A stretch of DNA of 64,000 nt, taken from contig NZ_CP126242.1 in assembly GCF_030142045.1 (NCBI RefSeq), positions 1,736,001 through 1,800,000 of the forward strand, given 5' to 3'. Numbering within the stretch: the first letter of the stretch is position 1; the number at the start of each line of letters is the position of its first letter. Shown in pieces: positions 16,758-24,652 of the stretch. The position numbers and the translations under genes were made by a program. Below the pieces are notes generated by a model that did no database searches, had not been told where the DNA came from, and saw only the letters and a list, made by a program, of their open reading frames with translations. Origin of the DNA: Arthrobacter sp. zg-Y919. Its GTDB lineage: Bacteria > Actinomycetota > Actinomycetes > Actinomycetales > Micrococcaceae.

Positions 16758-17075
16758 TCAGCGGCCGGCGCCGAGTTCGATAAGCAGAACGCCGCCGGCA
16801 ATAAGAACTATTCCCAGACCCATCAGCCAGGTGAAGGGCTCCTTGAACAGGACCTTGCCGAGGACGGCGGTCAGGGCAACGCCGGCCGCCGCCCAGATCC
16901 CGTAGGCGACGCCCAACGGCAGGCCGTTGGCGAGGGTGAGAGTGAGCATGACGAACGCAACCACGTAGCCGACGGCGACCCCGCCGTACCAGCGCCTGCG
17001 GTCGACGGCGAGGCGGAGACAGACGGTGCCGGCTACTTCGAAGACGATCGCGCCGATCAGGAATAAGTAGGCCAT
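16758..17075 (-). CDS. SMR-family efflux protein, second subunit
   Basis: A 105-residue small multidrug resistance protein with four membrane helices. The key membrane Glu is residue 13 in LIGAIVFEVAGTVCLRL; LGVAYGIWAAAGVALTAV is the conserved third helix and LMGLGIVLIAGGVLLIELG closes the protein. It starts with a TAATG overlap of the preceding SMR gene, so the two probably form a heterodimeric exporter such as EbrAB/YkkCD. Substrates are cations or guanidinium-like compounds in known members; unknown here. Confidence 0.9.
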   Translation of the reverse strand: MAYLFLIGAIVFEVAGTVCLRLAVDRRRWYGGVAVGYVVAFVMLTLTLANGLPLGVAYGIWAAAGVALTAVLGKVLFKEPFTWLMGLGIVLIAGGVLLIELGAGR

Positions 17076-17431
17076 TACGCCGTATCGGCTTTCTTATGCG
17101 CCGCTTGGGACCCAAGTTCTACGCACAGCACCCCGGCGACGACCACGGCGATACCTATACCCATCAGGAGAGTGAGCGGCTCTCCGAAGACGAGCAGGGA
17201 GCCGATTGCGGTCAATGCGACACCGCTTGCTCCCCAGACGCCGTAAGCGACACCCAAGGCCATGCCGGTGCGCAGTACGACGGCGAGCAGGACAAAAGAG
17301 CCGAGATAACCAGCCGCCACCACGGCGTAGAGACCGGGACGGTCCAGCGCTCCCTTGAGCGAGAGCGACGCCGTCACTTCGGCCAGGATGGCTGCGGACA
17401 GAAGCAGCCACCCTTTCGCGCTGTTGCTCAT
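17075..17431 (-). CDS. SMR-family efflux protein, first subunit
   Basis: A 118-residue SMR transporter with four helices. Glu18 in LLSAAILAEVTASLSLKGAL is the expected proton and substrate site; LGVAYGVWGASGVALTAIGS is helix 3. A basic C-terminal tail (SQAAHKKADTA) is slightly longer than usual. It is paired with the following SMR gene by a one-base overlap. It lies 55 bases after the arsenic-cluster flavoprotein on the same strand, so read-through from the ars operon is possible. No ykkC-type riboswitch is recognisable upstream. Confidence 0.9.
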   Translation of the reverse strand: MSNSAKGWLLLSAAILAEVTASLSLKGALDRPGLYAVVAAGYLGSFVLLAVVLRTGMALGVAYGVWGASGVALTAIGSLLVFGEPLTLLMGIGIAVVVAGVLCVELGSQAAHKKADTA

Positions 17432-17486
17432 CTAATGGTTCCTTCGGTGACGACGTGTGGTGGGACCTACGGCATGGTATCCGGAG

Positions 17487-19040
17487 TTAGTTCCCCTGTT
17501 CTGAGGAGCGACCGTGTTCCAGATCCGTCGGGATGCCGAGGAACGCAGGTTCCGGCGCCGCGCAGCAGGAGTCAGCAGCCGGCGCAGCTTCCGCCTCCGG
17601 AGCTCCGCAGCAGGAGGCAGCTTCCAGTGCCGCAGGTTCCGGCGCCGGAGACCCGCAGCAGGAGTCAGCCGCAGCAACCGCAGCAGCTGCCGGTTCCGGA
17701 GTCCCGCAGCAGGACACCTCTCCCTGATCAGCAGCACCGTCGGCGTCGCAGCCGGCCACCGTGTCGCAGCTGCCACCCAGGTCCGTGGAGCAGACCCCGG
17801 TTTCGGGCAGGACCAGCTGGACGTCGTCGGCCGCCTGCTGGTCCCCGGCCAGTGCTGCGGCAATGGAGCGGACCTGCTCGTAGCCGGTGGCCATCAGGAA
17901 TGTGGGTGCCCGGCCGTAGGACTTCATGCCGGTGATGTAGAAGTCCTTGTCCGGGTGGGACAGCATCCGGGCACCGTGCGGTGTCACGGTGCCGCAGCTG
18001 TGGAATTCCGGATCGATGAGCGGACCGAGCGCCCGCGGTGCTTCCACGGCCGGGTCAAGATCGAGCCGGACTTCGCGCAGCATGTCCAGGTTGGGGCGGA
18101 AGCCGGTGGCCGGAACCAGCAGGTCCACGTCCAGCTGCGTCTCCCCGCACGGGGTAGTCGCGACGACGGTCAAGGAGTCGGCGCTCTTGAACCCGGTGAT
18201 GGTGAACGAGGTGTGCAGTTCGATGCGGCCGTCCTCGACCAGGGTTCGCAGCCGGCTGCCGAGCGCGCCGCGGGCGGGCAGTCCGTCGAGGTCGCCGCCG
18301 CCGTACACGCCTGCCGCCGAGGACCGGCGGATGGCCCAGCTGATTCGGGTGTCCGGTTCCTGCTCGGCCAGCTCCCCCAGTGCCAGAAGCGTGTTCGCTG
18401 CCGAATGGCCGGCACCGACTACCAGCACGTGCTTGCCGGCGAACCGGGCACGTTCCCGGCCGGTAACATCCGGCAGCGGAGCGGTGATAAACCCTTCGCC
18501 GTACGCTTCGGCCTCCCCCGGTGCTGCGAGTCCGGCCGTGCCCAGCGGGTTGGGAGTGTTCCAGGTGCCGGATGCGTCGATCACGGCGCGCACCCGGTGA
18601 TCGGCAGTTGTGCCGTCGGAGTTGCGGACGCGGACCAGGAACGGGGTGGTGTCCCGTCCGCCGGTATGGGTCTTGTCCAGGCCTTCCCGGCTGACGGCAA
18701 CAACTTCGCTGTTGGTGTGGAGGGCGCTGCGGATGGCGGGGACCGCGGCCAGCGGCAACAGGTACTGCTCGAGGAGTTCCGCGCCTGTGGGCAGCGTGTC
18801 AGCGTCGGGTTCCTGCCAGCCGGTGCCCGTGAGCAGGCGGCGGGCGGCGGCGTCGACGTCGTACTGCCAGGGCGAGAACAGCCGGACATGCCCCCAGGCG
18901 CGGACGGCCGAGGCAGGTGCATCCCCGGCTTCGAAGATGACCGGTGTCAGTCCGCGTTCGAGCAGGTGCGCGGCGGCGGCCAGTCCGACGGGACCGGAGC
19001 CGATGACGGCGACGGGAAGCTGGGAGAGTTCGGTGTTCAT
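17487..19040 (-). CDS. ArsO-like flavin-dependent oxidoreductase with Cys-pair tail
   Basis: A 517-residue flavoprotein in the arsenic operon. FAD motif VIGSGPVGLAAAAHLLERG is at the N-terminus and NADP motif VLVVGAGHSAANTLLALGE is near residue 210, as in flavin-containing monooxygenase/ArsO-type proteins. Residues ~1-420 form the enzyme. The last ~90 residues are a flexible Ala/Pro/Glu-rich tail with single Cys residues, then four Cys-Cys pairs at about 444, 461, 477 and 492, at 15-17 residue spacing. Such vicinal thiols could bind arsenite. The order acr3-arsC-this gene supports a role in arsenic handling, but the reaction is not established. Confidence 0.82.
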   Translation of the reverse strand: MNTELSQLPVAVIGSGPVGLAAAAHLLERGLTPVIFEAGDAPASAVRAWGHVRLFSPWQYDVDAAARRLLTGTGWQEPDADTLPTGAELLEQYLLPLAAVPAIRSALHTNSEVVAVSREGLDKTHTGGRDTTPFLVRVRNSDGTTADHRVRAVIDASGTWNTPNPLGTAGLAAPGEAEAYGEGFITAPLPDVTGRERARFAGKHVLVVGAGHSAANTLLALGELAEQEPDTRISWAIRRSSAAGVYGGGDLDGLPARGALGSRLRTLVEDGRIELHTSFTITGFKSADSLTVVATTPCGETQLDVDLLVPATGFRPNLDMLREVRLDLDPAVEAPRALGPLIDPEFHSCGTVTPHGARMLSHPDKDFYITGMKSYGRAPTFLMATGYEQVRSIAAALAGDQQAADDVQLVLPETGVCSTDLGGSCDTVAGCDADGAADQGEVSCCGTPEPAAAAVAAADSCCGSPAPEPAALEAASCCGAPEAEAAPAADSCCAAPEPAFLGIPTDLEHGRSSEQGN

Positions 19041-19058
19041 GTGAAGGATCCTCGGGTG

Positions 19059-19475
19059 TTACCGGGCCGGCAGGAGGTCGGCGATGAGTGCGGTGATGCG
19101 GGCCTTGATGTCGTCGCGGATGGGACGGACGGCGGCCACGCCCTGGCCGGCCGGGTCGTCGAGCTTCCAGTCCTCGTAACGCTTGCCGGGGAAGATCGGG
19201 CAGGCGTCGCCGCAGCCCATGGTGATGACGACGTCGGACTCCTTCACCGCCTCGGTGGTCAGGACCTTGGGCAGCTCGGCGGACATGTCGATGCCCTCCT
19301 CGGCCATGGCTTCCACGGCGGCGGGGTTGACCGAGTCGGCGGGCGCGGAGCCGGCGGAACGGACTTCGATCCGTCCCTCGCCCAGGGTTCGCAGGTACGC
19401 GGCGGCCATCTGTGACCGGCCGGCGTTGTGTACGCAGACGAACAGGACGGAGGGCTTGGTTTCGGGAGTGCTCAT
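19059..19475 (-). CDS. arsC: Arsenate reductase, low-molecular-weight phosphatase type
   Basis: A 138-residue arsenate reductase of the LMW tyrosine phosphatase fold. The catalytic P-loop is VLFVCVHNAGRSQMAAAYL (CX5R); VVITMGCGDACPIFPG holds the second and third redox cysteines and the Asp loop follows. Such enzymes reduce arsenate to arsenite using thioredoxin or mycothiol; the two Cys in GCGDAC favour an intramolecular disulfide cascade. The ATG overlaps the TGA of acr3 by four bases. The product arsenite would be exported by the co-encoded Acr3. Confidence 0.92.
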   Translation of the reverse strand: MSTPETKPSVLFVCVHNAGRSQMAAAYLRTLGEGRIEVRSAGSAPADSVNPAAVEAMAEEGIDMSAELPKVLTTEAVKESDVVITMGCGDACPIFPGKRYEDWKLDDPAGQGVAAVRPIRDDIKARITALIADLLPAR

Positions 19476-20584
19476 CGGTTCATCTTTTCTGGAGAGGTGG
19501 GGACGGCGGGTGCGGCTGCAGGCCAGAACTTCTTCTGCGCCCAGAGGGCGGCGTAGACCAGGGCAACCAGGACAGGAACTTCGATCAGGGGTCCGACGAC
19601 GCCGGCCAGGGCCTGCCCGGAGGTGACGCCGTAGGTGCCGATCGCCACGGCGATGGCCAGTTCGAAGTTGTTGCCGGCGGCGGTGAAGGCCAGCGTGGTG
19701 GTGCGGGGATACCCCATCTTCAGGATCCTGCCGAGGAGCATTCCGGCGCCGAACACCACCAGGAAGTAGACCAGCAGCGGCAGGGCGATGCGGACGACGT
19801 CGAGCGGGTTCGAGGTGATCTCGTCCCCCTGCAGGGCAAACAGCAGCACGATGGTGAACAGCAGGCCGTAGAGCGCCCACGGGCCCAGCTTCGGCAGGAA
19901 CGTTCCCTCGTACCAGTCGCGGCCCTTCGCCTTTTCGCCAAGGGTGCGGGTGAGGAAGCCGGCCAGCAGCGGGATGCCCAGGAAGATCAGGACGCTGGCC
20001 GTGATCGCCCAGAAGGAGAACCCGGCGCTGGTGGTTTCCAATCCCAGCCAGCCGGGCAGGACCTGCAGGTAGAACCAGCCCAGCGCGCCGAAGGCCAGGA
20101 CCTGGAACACGGAGTTGATGGCCACCAGCACGGCGGCGGCTTCGCGGTCGCCGCAGGCGAGGTCGTTCCAGATCATCACCATGGCAATGCAGCGGGCCAG
20201 CCCCACAATGATCAGTCCGGTGCGGTACTCCGGCAGGTCCGGCAGGAAGATCCAGGCCAGGGCGAACATAAACGCGGGGGCGGCGACCCAGTTAAGGACC
20301 AGCGAGGTGATCATCAGCCTGCGGTCAGCGACCACCCGGTGCGTTTCGTCGTAGCGGACCTTCGCCAGCACCGGATACATCATGACCAGCAGTCCGACGG
20401 CGATGGGCAGCGACACGTTGGAGATCCTCACCGAGTCCAGCGCGGGACCGATGCCGGGAACCAGCCTGCCCAGCAGCAGGCCGGCGGCCATCGCGGCGAG
20501 GATCCAGACCGGAAGGAACCGGTCCAGGGTGGACAGCCGGGCGGTGACCTGGCCGGTCTGGGGTGGTGCGGTGGACGTGCTCAC
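19472..20584 (-). CDS. acr3: Arsenite efflux transporter Acr3
   Basis: A 370-residue arsenical resistance-3 transporter with about ten membrane segments. Family signatures are LIIVGLARCIAMVMIWNDLA, with the essential Cys of the Acr3 group, and LAFTAAGNNFELAIAVAIGT. The start is GTG at 20584 (MSTSTAPPQTG), behind a GAGGAGC site; the longer frame to 21388 only shadows arsR on the opposite strand. It is the first gene of the minus-strand ars operon, driven from the divergent promoter shared with arsR. Confidence 0.93.
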   Translation of the reverse strand: MSTSTAPPQTGQVTARLSTLDRFLPVWILAAMAAGLLLGRLVPGIGPALDSVRISNVSLPIAVGLLVMMYPVLAKVRYDETHRVVADRRLMITSLVLNWVAAPAFMFALAWIFLPDLPEYRTGLIIVGLARCIAMVMIWNDLACGDREAAAVLVAINSVFQVLAFGALGWFYLQVLPGWLGLETTSAGFSFWAITASVLIFLGIPLLAGFLTRTLGEKAKGRDWYEGTFLPKLGPWALYGLLFTIVLLFALQGDEITSNPLDVVRIALPLLVYFLVVFGAGMLLGRILKMGYPRTTTLAFTAAGNNFELAIAVAIGTYGVTSGQALAGVVGPLIEVPVLVALVYAALWAQKKFWPAAAPAVPTSPEKMNR

Positions 20585-20632
20585 AAAGCTCCTCGGCTGC
20601 GACAGTGGCAGGACATCGACAGGGCGCCCGAC

Positions 20633-20693
20633 ATTGACGAATATCGATATCTTTCGGATTCGAGTATCCCGGCATATATCGATGCCTGTCAAT
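20633..20693. promoter_or_regulatory. Divergent ars promoter and ArsR operator
   Basis: Arms at 20633-20650 and 20676-20693 form an imperfect 18-bp inverted repeat: ATTGAC, 4 bases, ATCGATAT on one side and the complement of both blocks on the other. TTGACA on the minus strand (20692-20687) followed at 18 bases by GATACT makes a good promoter for acr3. The AT-rich island sits between acr3 and arsR and is the natural ArsR target. Confidence 0.65.
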
Positions 20694-20710
20694 CTGTGCA
20701 TAATGGGTTG

Positions 20711-21061
20711 GTGACCACTGCACTGACAGTTCCCGCTCCGGCCGTTGAGGCCTGCTGCACCCCGCTGACCTCCGAGGCATTGAGCCTTGAAGACGCGCAG
20801 CGGTTCGCCCAGCTGCTCAAGGCCGTGGCCGAGCCGACCCGGCTGCGTCTGGTTTCGCTGATCGCCGCCCAAGAGAACAAGGAAGCCTGCGTCTGCGATC
20901 TCACCGAGCCCATCGGGCTGGGCCAGCCGACGGTCTCCCACCATCTGAAAATCCTGGTCGACGCCGGTATCCTTCACCGCGAGAAGCGCGGCGTCTGGGC
21001 CTACTACTCCATCGTTCCGGGCGCATTGGAGCGCGCGGCTGCGGTTCTGTCGCCGCGGTAA
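20711..21061 (+). CDS. arsR: ArsR-family arsenite-responsive repressor
   Basis: A 116-residue winged-helix ArsR protein. The DNA-binding helices are VCDLTEPIGLGQPTVSHHLK and the wing is REKRGVWAYYSI. Metalloid-site cysteines are Cys15-Cys16 near the N-terminus (VEACCTPL) and Cys60/Cys62 in EACVCDL. The N-terminal Cys pair plus a later Cys resembles the site described for Corynebacterium glutamicum ArsR. The start is GTG at 20711. It diverges from acr3 across the palindromic operator. Confidence 0.9.
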   Translation: MTTALTVPAPAVEACCTPLTSEALSLEDAQRFAQLLKAVAEPTRLRLVSLIAAQENKEACVCDLTEPIGLGQPTVSHHLKILVDAGILHREKRGVWAYYSIVPGALERAAAVLSPR

Positions 21062-21066
21062 ACAGC

Positions 21067-21600
21067 ATGCCTGCGGCGGTGAAGGGCGCTCCACCAGTCG
21101 TCCGCCCTTTGCTGGCGTCGGACTGGCCGGCGGTCCGCACGATCTACGCGGCCGGCATCGCGGCCGGCCAGGCCACCTTTGAAGACAAGGTCCCCGGTTG
21201 GGAGGCCTTTGATTCGGCGCATCTACCCGGACTTCGGCTCGTTGCCGAAGCCGGCAATGAGATTCTGGGTTGGGCCGCTGCCTCCCCCGTTTCCCCACGT
21301 GCTGCCTACCGGGGCGTCGTCGAACAGTCTGTCTACGTTGCCCCCGCAGCCCAGGGCCGCGGGATCGGCAGGCTCCTGCTGCACGCACTGGTAGCGTCCG
21401 CCGAGAACTCGGGGATCTGGACGCTCCAGTGCAGCATCTTCCCTGAGAACACGGTTAGCCTCGCCCTGCACATCGCCGAGGGTTTTCGACTGGTCGGCAG
21501 GCGGGAACGTGTGGCAAAGATGATGCACGGACCGCATGCCGGCGAATGGCGGGACACCCTGTTCCTGGAACGGCGCAGCGGCATCGTCGGAACCGACTGA
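21067..21600 (+). CDS. arsN1: GNAT acetyltransferase, ArsN1/phosphinothricin type
   Basis: A 177-residue GNAT enzyme similar to phosphinothricin acetyltransferase. It shows IYAAGIAAGQATFEDKVPGW at the start, the acetyl-CoA loop VYVAPAAQGRGIGRLLL (Q/RxxGxG) and IFPENTVSLALHIAEGFRLVG near the end. In ars operons this group is called ArsN1 and acetylates arsinothricin, an organoarsenical glutamate mimic. The ATG lies 5 bases after the arsR stop, so it is co-transcribed with arsR and should respond to arsenite. The symbol rests on context; a general phosphinothricin-type activity is the alternative. Confidence 0.78.
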   Translation: MPAAVKGAPPVVRPLLASDWPAVRTIYAAGIAAGQATFEDKVPGWEAFDSAHLPGLRLVAEAGNEILGWAAASPVSPRAAYRGVVEQSVYVAPAAQGRGIGRLLLHALVASAENSGIWTLQCSIFPENTVSLALHIAEGFRLVGRRERVAKMMHGPHAGEWRDTLFLERRSGIVGTD

Positions 21601-21661
21601 ATCGGACGACCAACAGTGCGGGCTGGGGCTACCCTTCCGGATGGCCCCTGCTGTTGGATTG

Positions 21662-22975
21662 CTATCGGCTGCAGATGTCCTGAAGGTTGACTGCTGCCGC
21701 CATGGCCGCGTAGCCCGCGTCATTGGGATGCAGGTGGTCACCCGGATCGAACCGGGGCTTGAGCCGGCTGGGGTCTGCCGGGTCCCGGACCACGGCGTCG
21801 AAATCGATGACCGCATCGAATTCCCCGGATGTACGGATCCAGAAGTTCACGGCCTGGCGGTCCTGCTCACCCGCGGTGTTGTACTTGCGGGCGCCGCCAA
21901 AGGGGGTCAGCGTGGCACCGACCACCCGGATGCCCTGGTCGTGGGCGCGTTGGGTGAATTGCCGGTAAACGGCGATCAGCGAGGCAGGATCCAGTGCTCC
22001 GGATGTCCGGGCGATGTCATTGATCCCCTCAAGGAGGACCACGCTCCGCACGCCGGTCTGGTCAAGCACGTCATCTTCGAAACGTGCCAATGCCGAGATT
22101 CCTGCGGTACCGGTGTCCTCCAGTACACGGTTGCCGCTGATCCCGGAATTGAGCACGCCGCACTGCAGCGCTTCGGGCCGCCGGAGTAGCCGGTCGGCAA
22201 CCTGGTCCGGGTACCGGAGGTTGGCATCATCGGATGAGGCGTATCCGTCAGTGATCGAGTCGCCGAAGAAGACCACCGAACCGAGCGCATTCGAACTCGT
22301 GTCCACTCCCGCCAAGAAGTAGCGTGACGTGTCCAGGGCTTCGTAGGCATCCGCCGGGCGGGAGGTGGCATCTCCATCTGCGCGGTACGACGTCGCCAGT
22401 CCGAGGCTGTGGATTGATGCCGGTCCCGTGGGTCCGGGTAGGTACAGGCTCACCGATAGGTCGGAATCGCTTTCCACCGGCAGCTGCACGGGATCCGAGA
22501 CCCATTCGGCGCCGGCCGGAATGCTTACTGATGTGGCACCGCCGAAGGTCACCTGGCGTAACTGGTCCGGGTCCGGGTCCTCTGCTGCGGTTCCGGGAGA
22601 TACGGCAGCGGAGCCGATCACCAACGCGGTGGTGCCGAAATCGTTACTGATCCGGAGGCGCAGGCTGTCTCCTCCCACGGACAAATGAGTTGTTTGCCTA
22701 AGCGTGGTGTCGGTGAACCCCGCCCCGGAAATGGTGCCTGCGGCGCCCGCCGGGGTCATCGCAGCAGCCCAGCTGCCTATCCATGGTGCTGTGGGTGCCG
22801 ATCCCCGCGTACCGCGTTCCGGTGCCACGGCGTGGGCGCCGGCATCACCACCGGAAGTTGCCTCCGGGCCGGAACGATTTTCCGTGGCCGCCAGGGCAAC
22901 TGGGACGCTCAGTGCAGCCGTCAAAAGGCCGGCCAGCATGAGCACGAAGCTGGACCGGGTAGTTGGGTGTCTCAC
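21662..22975 (-). CDS. Secreted SGNH/GDSL hydrolase
   Basis: A 437-residue secreted esterase-like protein. The signal peptide covers about residues 1-30 (FVLMLAGLLTAALSVPVALA). After a ~190-residue N-terminal beta-rich part come the four SGNH blocks: VVFFGDSITDGYAS (Ser), NSGISGNRVL (Gly), LLEGINDIAR (Asn) and GDHLHPNDAGY (Asp/His). The ESAT of substrates for such enzymes ranges over lipids and acetylated polysaccharides; none can be assigned. It is monocistronic, convergent with arsN1. Confidence 0.88.
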   Translation of the reverse strand: MRHPTTRSSFVLMLAGLLTAALSVPVALAATENRSGPEATSGGDAGAHAVAPERGTRGSAPTAPWIGSWAAAMTPAGAAGTISGAGFTDTTLRQTTHLSVGGDSLRLRISNDFGTTALVIGSAAVSPGTAAEDPDPDQLRQVTFGGATSVSIPAGAEWVSDPVQLPVESDSDLSVSLYLPGPTGPASIHSLGLATSYRADGDATSRPADAYEALDTSRYFLAGVDTSSNALGSVVFFGDSITDGYASSDDANLRYPDQVADRLLRRPEALQCGVLNSGISGNRVLEDTGTAGISALARFEDDVLDQTGVRSVVLLEGINDIARTSGALDPASLIAVYRQFTQRAHDQGIRVVGATLTPFGGARKYNTAGEQDRQAVNFWIRTSGEFDAVIDFDAVVRDPADPSRLKPRFDPGDHLHPNDAGYAAMAAAVNLQDICSR

Positions 22976-23066
22976 TTCTGCATTTCCTTCGTGCTCATTC
23001 TCCTGGTGGCGGGTGCCAGGCGTGTAGTCACGTTAGCATCAGGAATTCCTGGCCAGGCGCGAACCC

Positions 23067-24161
23067 CTACAGCACCACCTCAAACTCGAGGCGGTCGTGT
23101 CGGATGCCGTTCACCTGCACTTCCAGGGCGTGGATGCCAGCATAGTGCCGGCGGGTGGTCATCTGCCGGAAGCCGTGCCGGCCGCGCAGCTGCCGGGACT
23201 CCCCGGGCTCCAGGGACACCGCGGTCAGTTTGAAGACCTTCTCCGCCGTGGATCCGTTCGCCTTGACGTAGTGCACTGCGTAATCGACTGACAGCCGGGC
23301 CGGAGCGTCGCCGGTATTCGTCAGGACAAAGTTGAAGGCGAGCTCGCCGGGCAGGGCCAGAACGGAGGTTTCCGTCCGCAGCCCGGTGACGCTTACCTGC
23401 GCCGGCGTGAACCCCATCAGTTCCAGGGCCCGCGGATTGCCCTTTTTGACCAGGGTCCGCAGGCTGCGCCGGACCACCCAGGTGCTGCCGGGCGTGCCGG
23501 TCTGCTGCCAGCGTGCGGCTGCTTCAAGGACCAGCTCCGGCGCGTGCCGGGCCAGATCGTTGGTGTGGTTCGCTACCGACCGGCGGACGTATTCGGACTC
23601 GTCGTTGTGCATCGCATCCAGCAGCGGCAGCGTCGCCCCTGACGTGGCGAGCAGCAACGGCACCCGGACAGCCCACGGCAGGTAGGGCCGGGTTCCTTCG
23701 CTGGCCAGCCGGCGCACGTGTTCGTTGGGATGGTTTGTCCAGGTCTGCATGATCGCCAGTGCCCGTTCGTGATCGGCCTGCAGCAGCCGGCGGATGGCGA
23801 ACTCGCTGGTCAGCCGCGGAGTCAGTTCCGCGAGCAGGGCCAGGGCATCGTCGAAGGCCTGGGTGCCGCCGTCGTCCAGCGCCAAAGTGACAGCCGCCTC
23901 GGTGACCGGCCACAGCGCCCAGCCCGTAAACGTCGGATCCTCCAGCGCGGCACGGAATGCCGTTGCGGCGGCCGGATAGGTGCCCAGCGCGCGAACGAGC
24001 GCGTGTGCGACGACGTCGGTCCGGCCGCGCAGCGACAGCGGTTCCAGCTGGGTCCGGGCGGCCAGCACTCCGTCCCAGACGACACCGGGTGCCGCGGCTG
24101 CCAGTGCCTCGGACAGAACTTTGACCTCGTTCGACCCCAGCAGGTCATCCATCGCGCCCAT
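23067..24161 (-). CDS. AlkD-like DNA alkylation repair protein
   Basis: A 364-residue HEAT-like repeat protein. Repeated helical pairs (LVRALGTYPAAATAFRAAL, DDALALLAELTPRLTSEFAI, LLDAMHNDESEYVRRSVANH) and the segment SVANHTNDLARHAPELVLEA match the bacterial DNA alkylation repair family (AlkC/AlkD-like glycosylases, which remove N3- or N7-alkylpurines). The C-terminal ~100 residues form a beta-rich domain (ALPGELAFNFVLTNTGDAPA, RLEFEVVL) found in some members. GGGGGAGCACC precedes the ATG. It is the third gene in a minus-strand run. Confidence 0.8.
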   Translation of the reverse strand: MGAMDDLLGSNEVKVLSEALAAAAPGVVWDGVLAARTQLEPLSLRGRTDVVAHALVRALGTYPAAATAFRAALEDPTFTGWALWPVTEAAVTLALDDGGTQAFDDALALLAELTPRLTSEFAIRRLLQADHERALAIMQTWTNHPNEHVRRLASEGTRPYLPWAVRVPLLLATSGATLPLLDAMHNDESEYVRRSVANHTNDLARHAPELVLEAAARWQQTGTPGSTWVVRRSLRTLVKKGNPRALELMGFTPAQVSVTGLRTETSVLALPGELAFNFVLTNTGDAPARLSVDYAVHYVKANGSTAEKVFKLTAVSLEPGESRQLRGRHGFRQMTTRRHYAGIHALEVQVNGIRHDRLEFEVVL

Positions 24162-24209
24162 GGTGCTCCCCCGTTACTTTGATGCCCGCATCGATGAGTG
24201 ATCCTTTGG

Positions 24210-24617
24210 CTAGGTTCCGCTGGTTTCCCCGGTAACGCGCCGGTAGGACTCGGCAATGATCCCTCCGAGGACGTCAAGGTCCACCTTGCCCAGGTCCTTG
24301 ATGTAAAGGCAACCGGCACCGGTCGTATGGTCACCGAGCCGCGACAGCTGCTCGGTGTACGGGTCCACACCATCAGGAAGGTAAACCGTGGTGGCGCTCC
24401 TGCGCGGCGAGAATGCCGCCGCTCCGGCATCCCCCTCGCGCCCACTGGCATATTTGTAGTGGTAGCTGCCGAAGCCAACAATCGACGGCCCCCACATGGC
24501 CGGCTGCTCTCCGGTGATCCGCGTCATCAGAGCGACCAGTGTCCGGGCGTCGCGCCGGCGCACGGGTGACGCCACACCGTCGATGAAGCGGCTGACGCTG
24601 GTGTTTGTTGGTTCCAT
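24210..24617 (-). CDS. DUF1801-family protein
   Basis: A 135-residue DUF1801 protein. Recognisable features are VSRFIDGVASPVRRRDARTL at the N-terminus, EQPAMWGPSIVGFGSYHYKY in the middle and CLYIKDLGKVDLDVLGGII near the end. The fold is found in several small proteins of unknown biochemical role. It lies 35 bases downstream of the RibM-like gene and 48 bases upstream of the alkylation repair gene, possibly in the same transcript. Confidence 0.82.
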   Translation of the reverse strand: MEPTNTSVSRFIDGVASPVRRRDARTLVALMTRITGEQPAMWGPSIVGFGSYHYKYASGREGDAGAAAFSPRRSATTVYLPDGVDPYTEQLSRLGDHTTGAGCLYIKDLGKVDLDVLGGIIAESYRRVTGETSGT

Positions 24618-24652
24618 GATGTGGCTCCTCGTCGAAGTGCCGGCCGCCAGAT

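Noticed and set aside
17432..17486. Possible guanidine riboswitch before the SMR pair
   Set aside because: The gap is only 55 bases and lacks the ykkC or mini-ykkC conserved blocks.
17514..19415. 633-codon open frame on the plus strand opposite the flavoprotein
   Set aside because: It is a GC-driven mirror of the flavoprotein gene; the minus strand has clear FAD and NADP motifs and a family-length protein.
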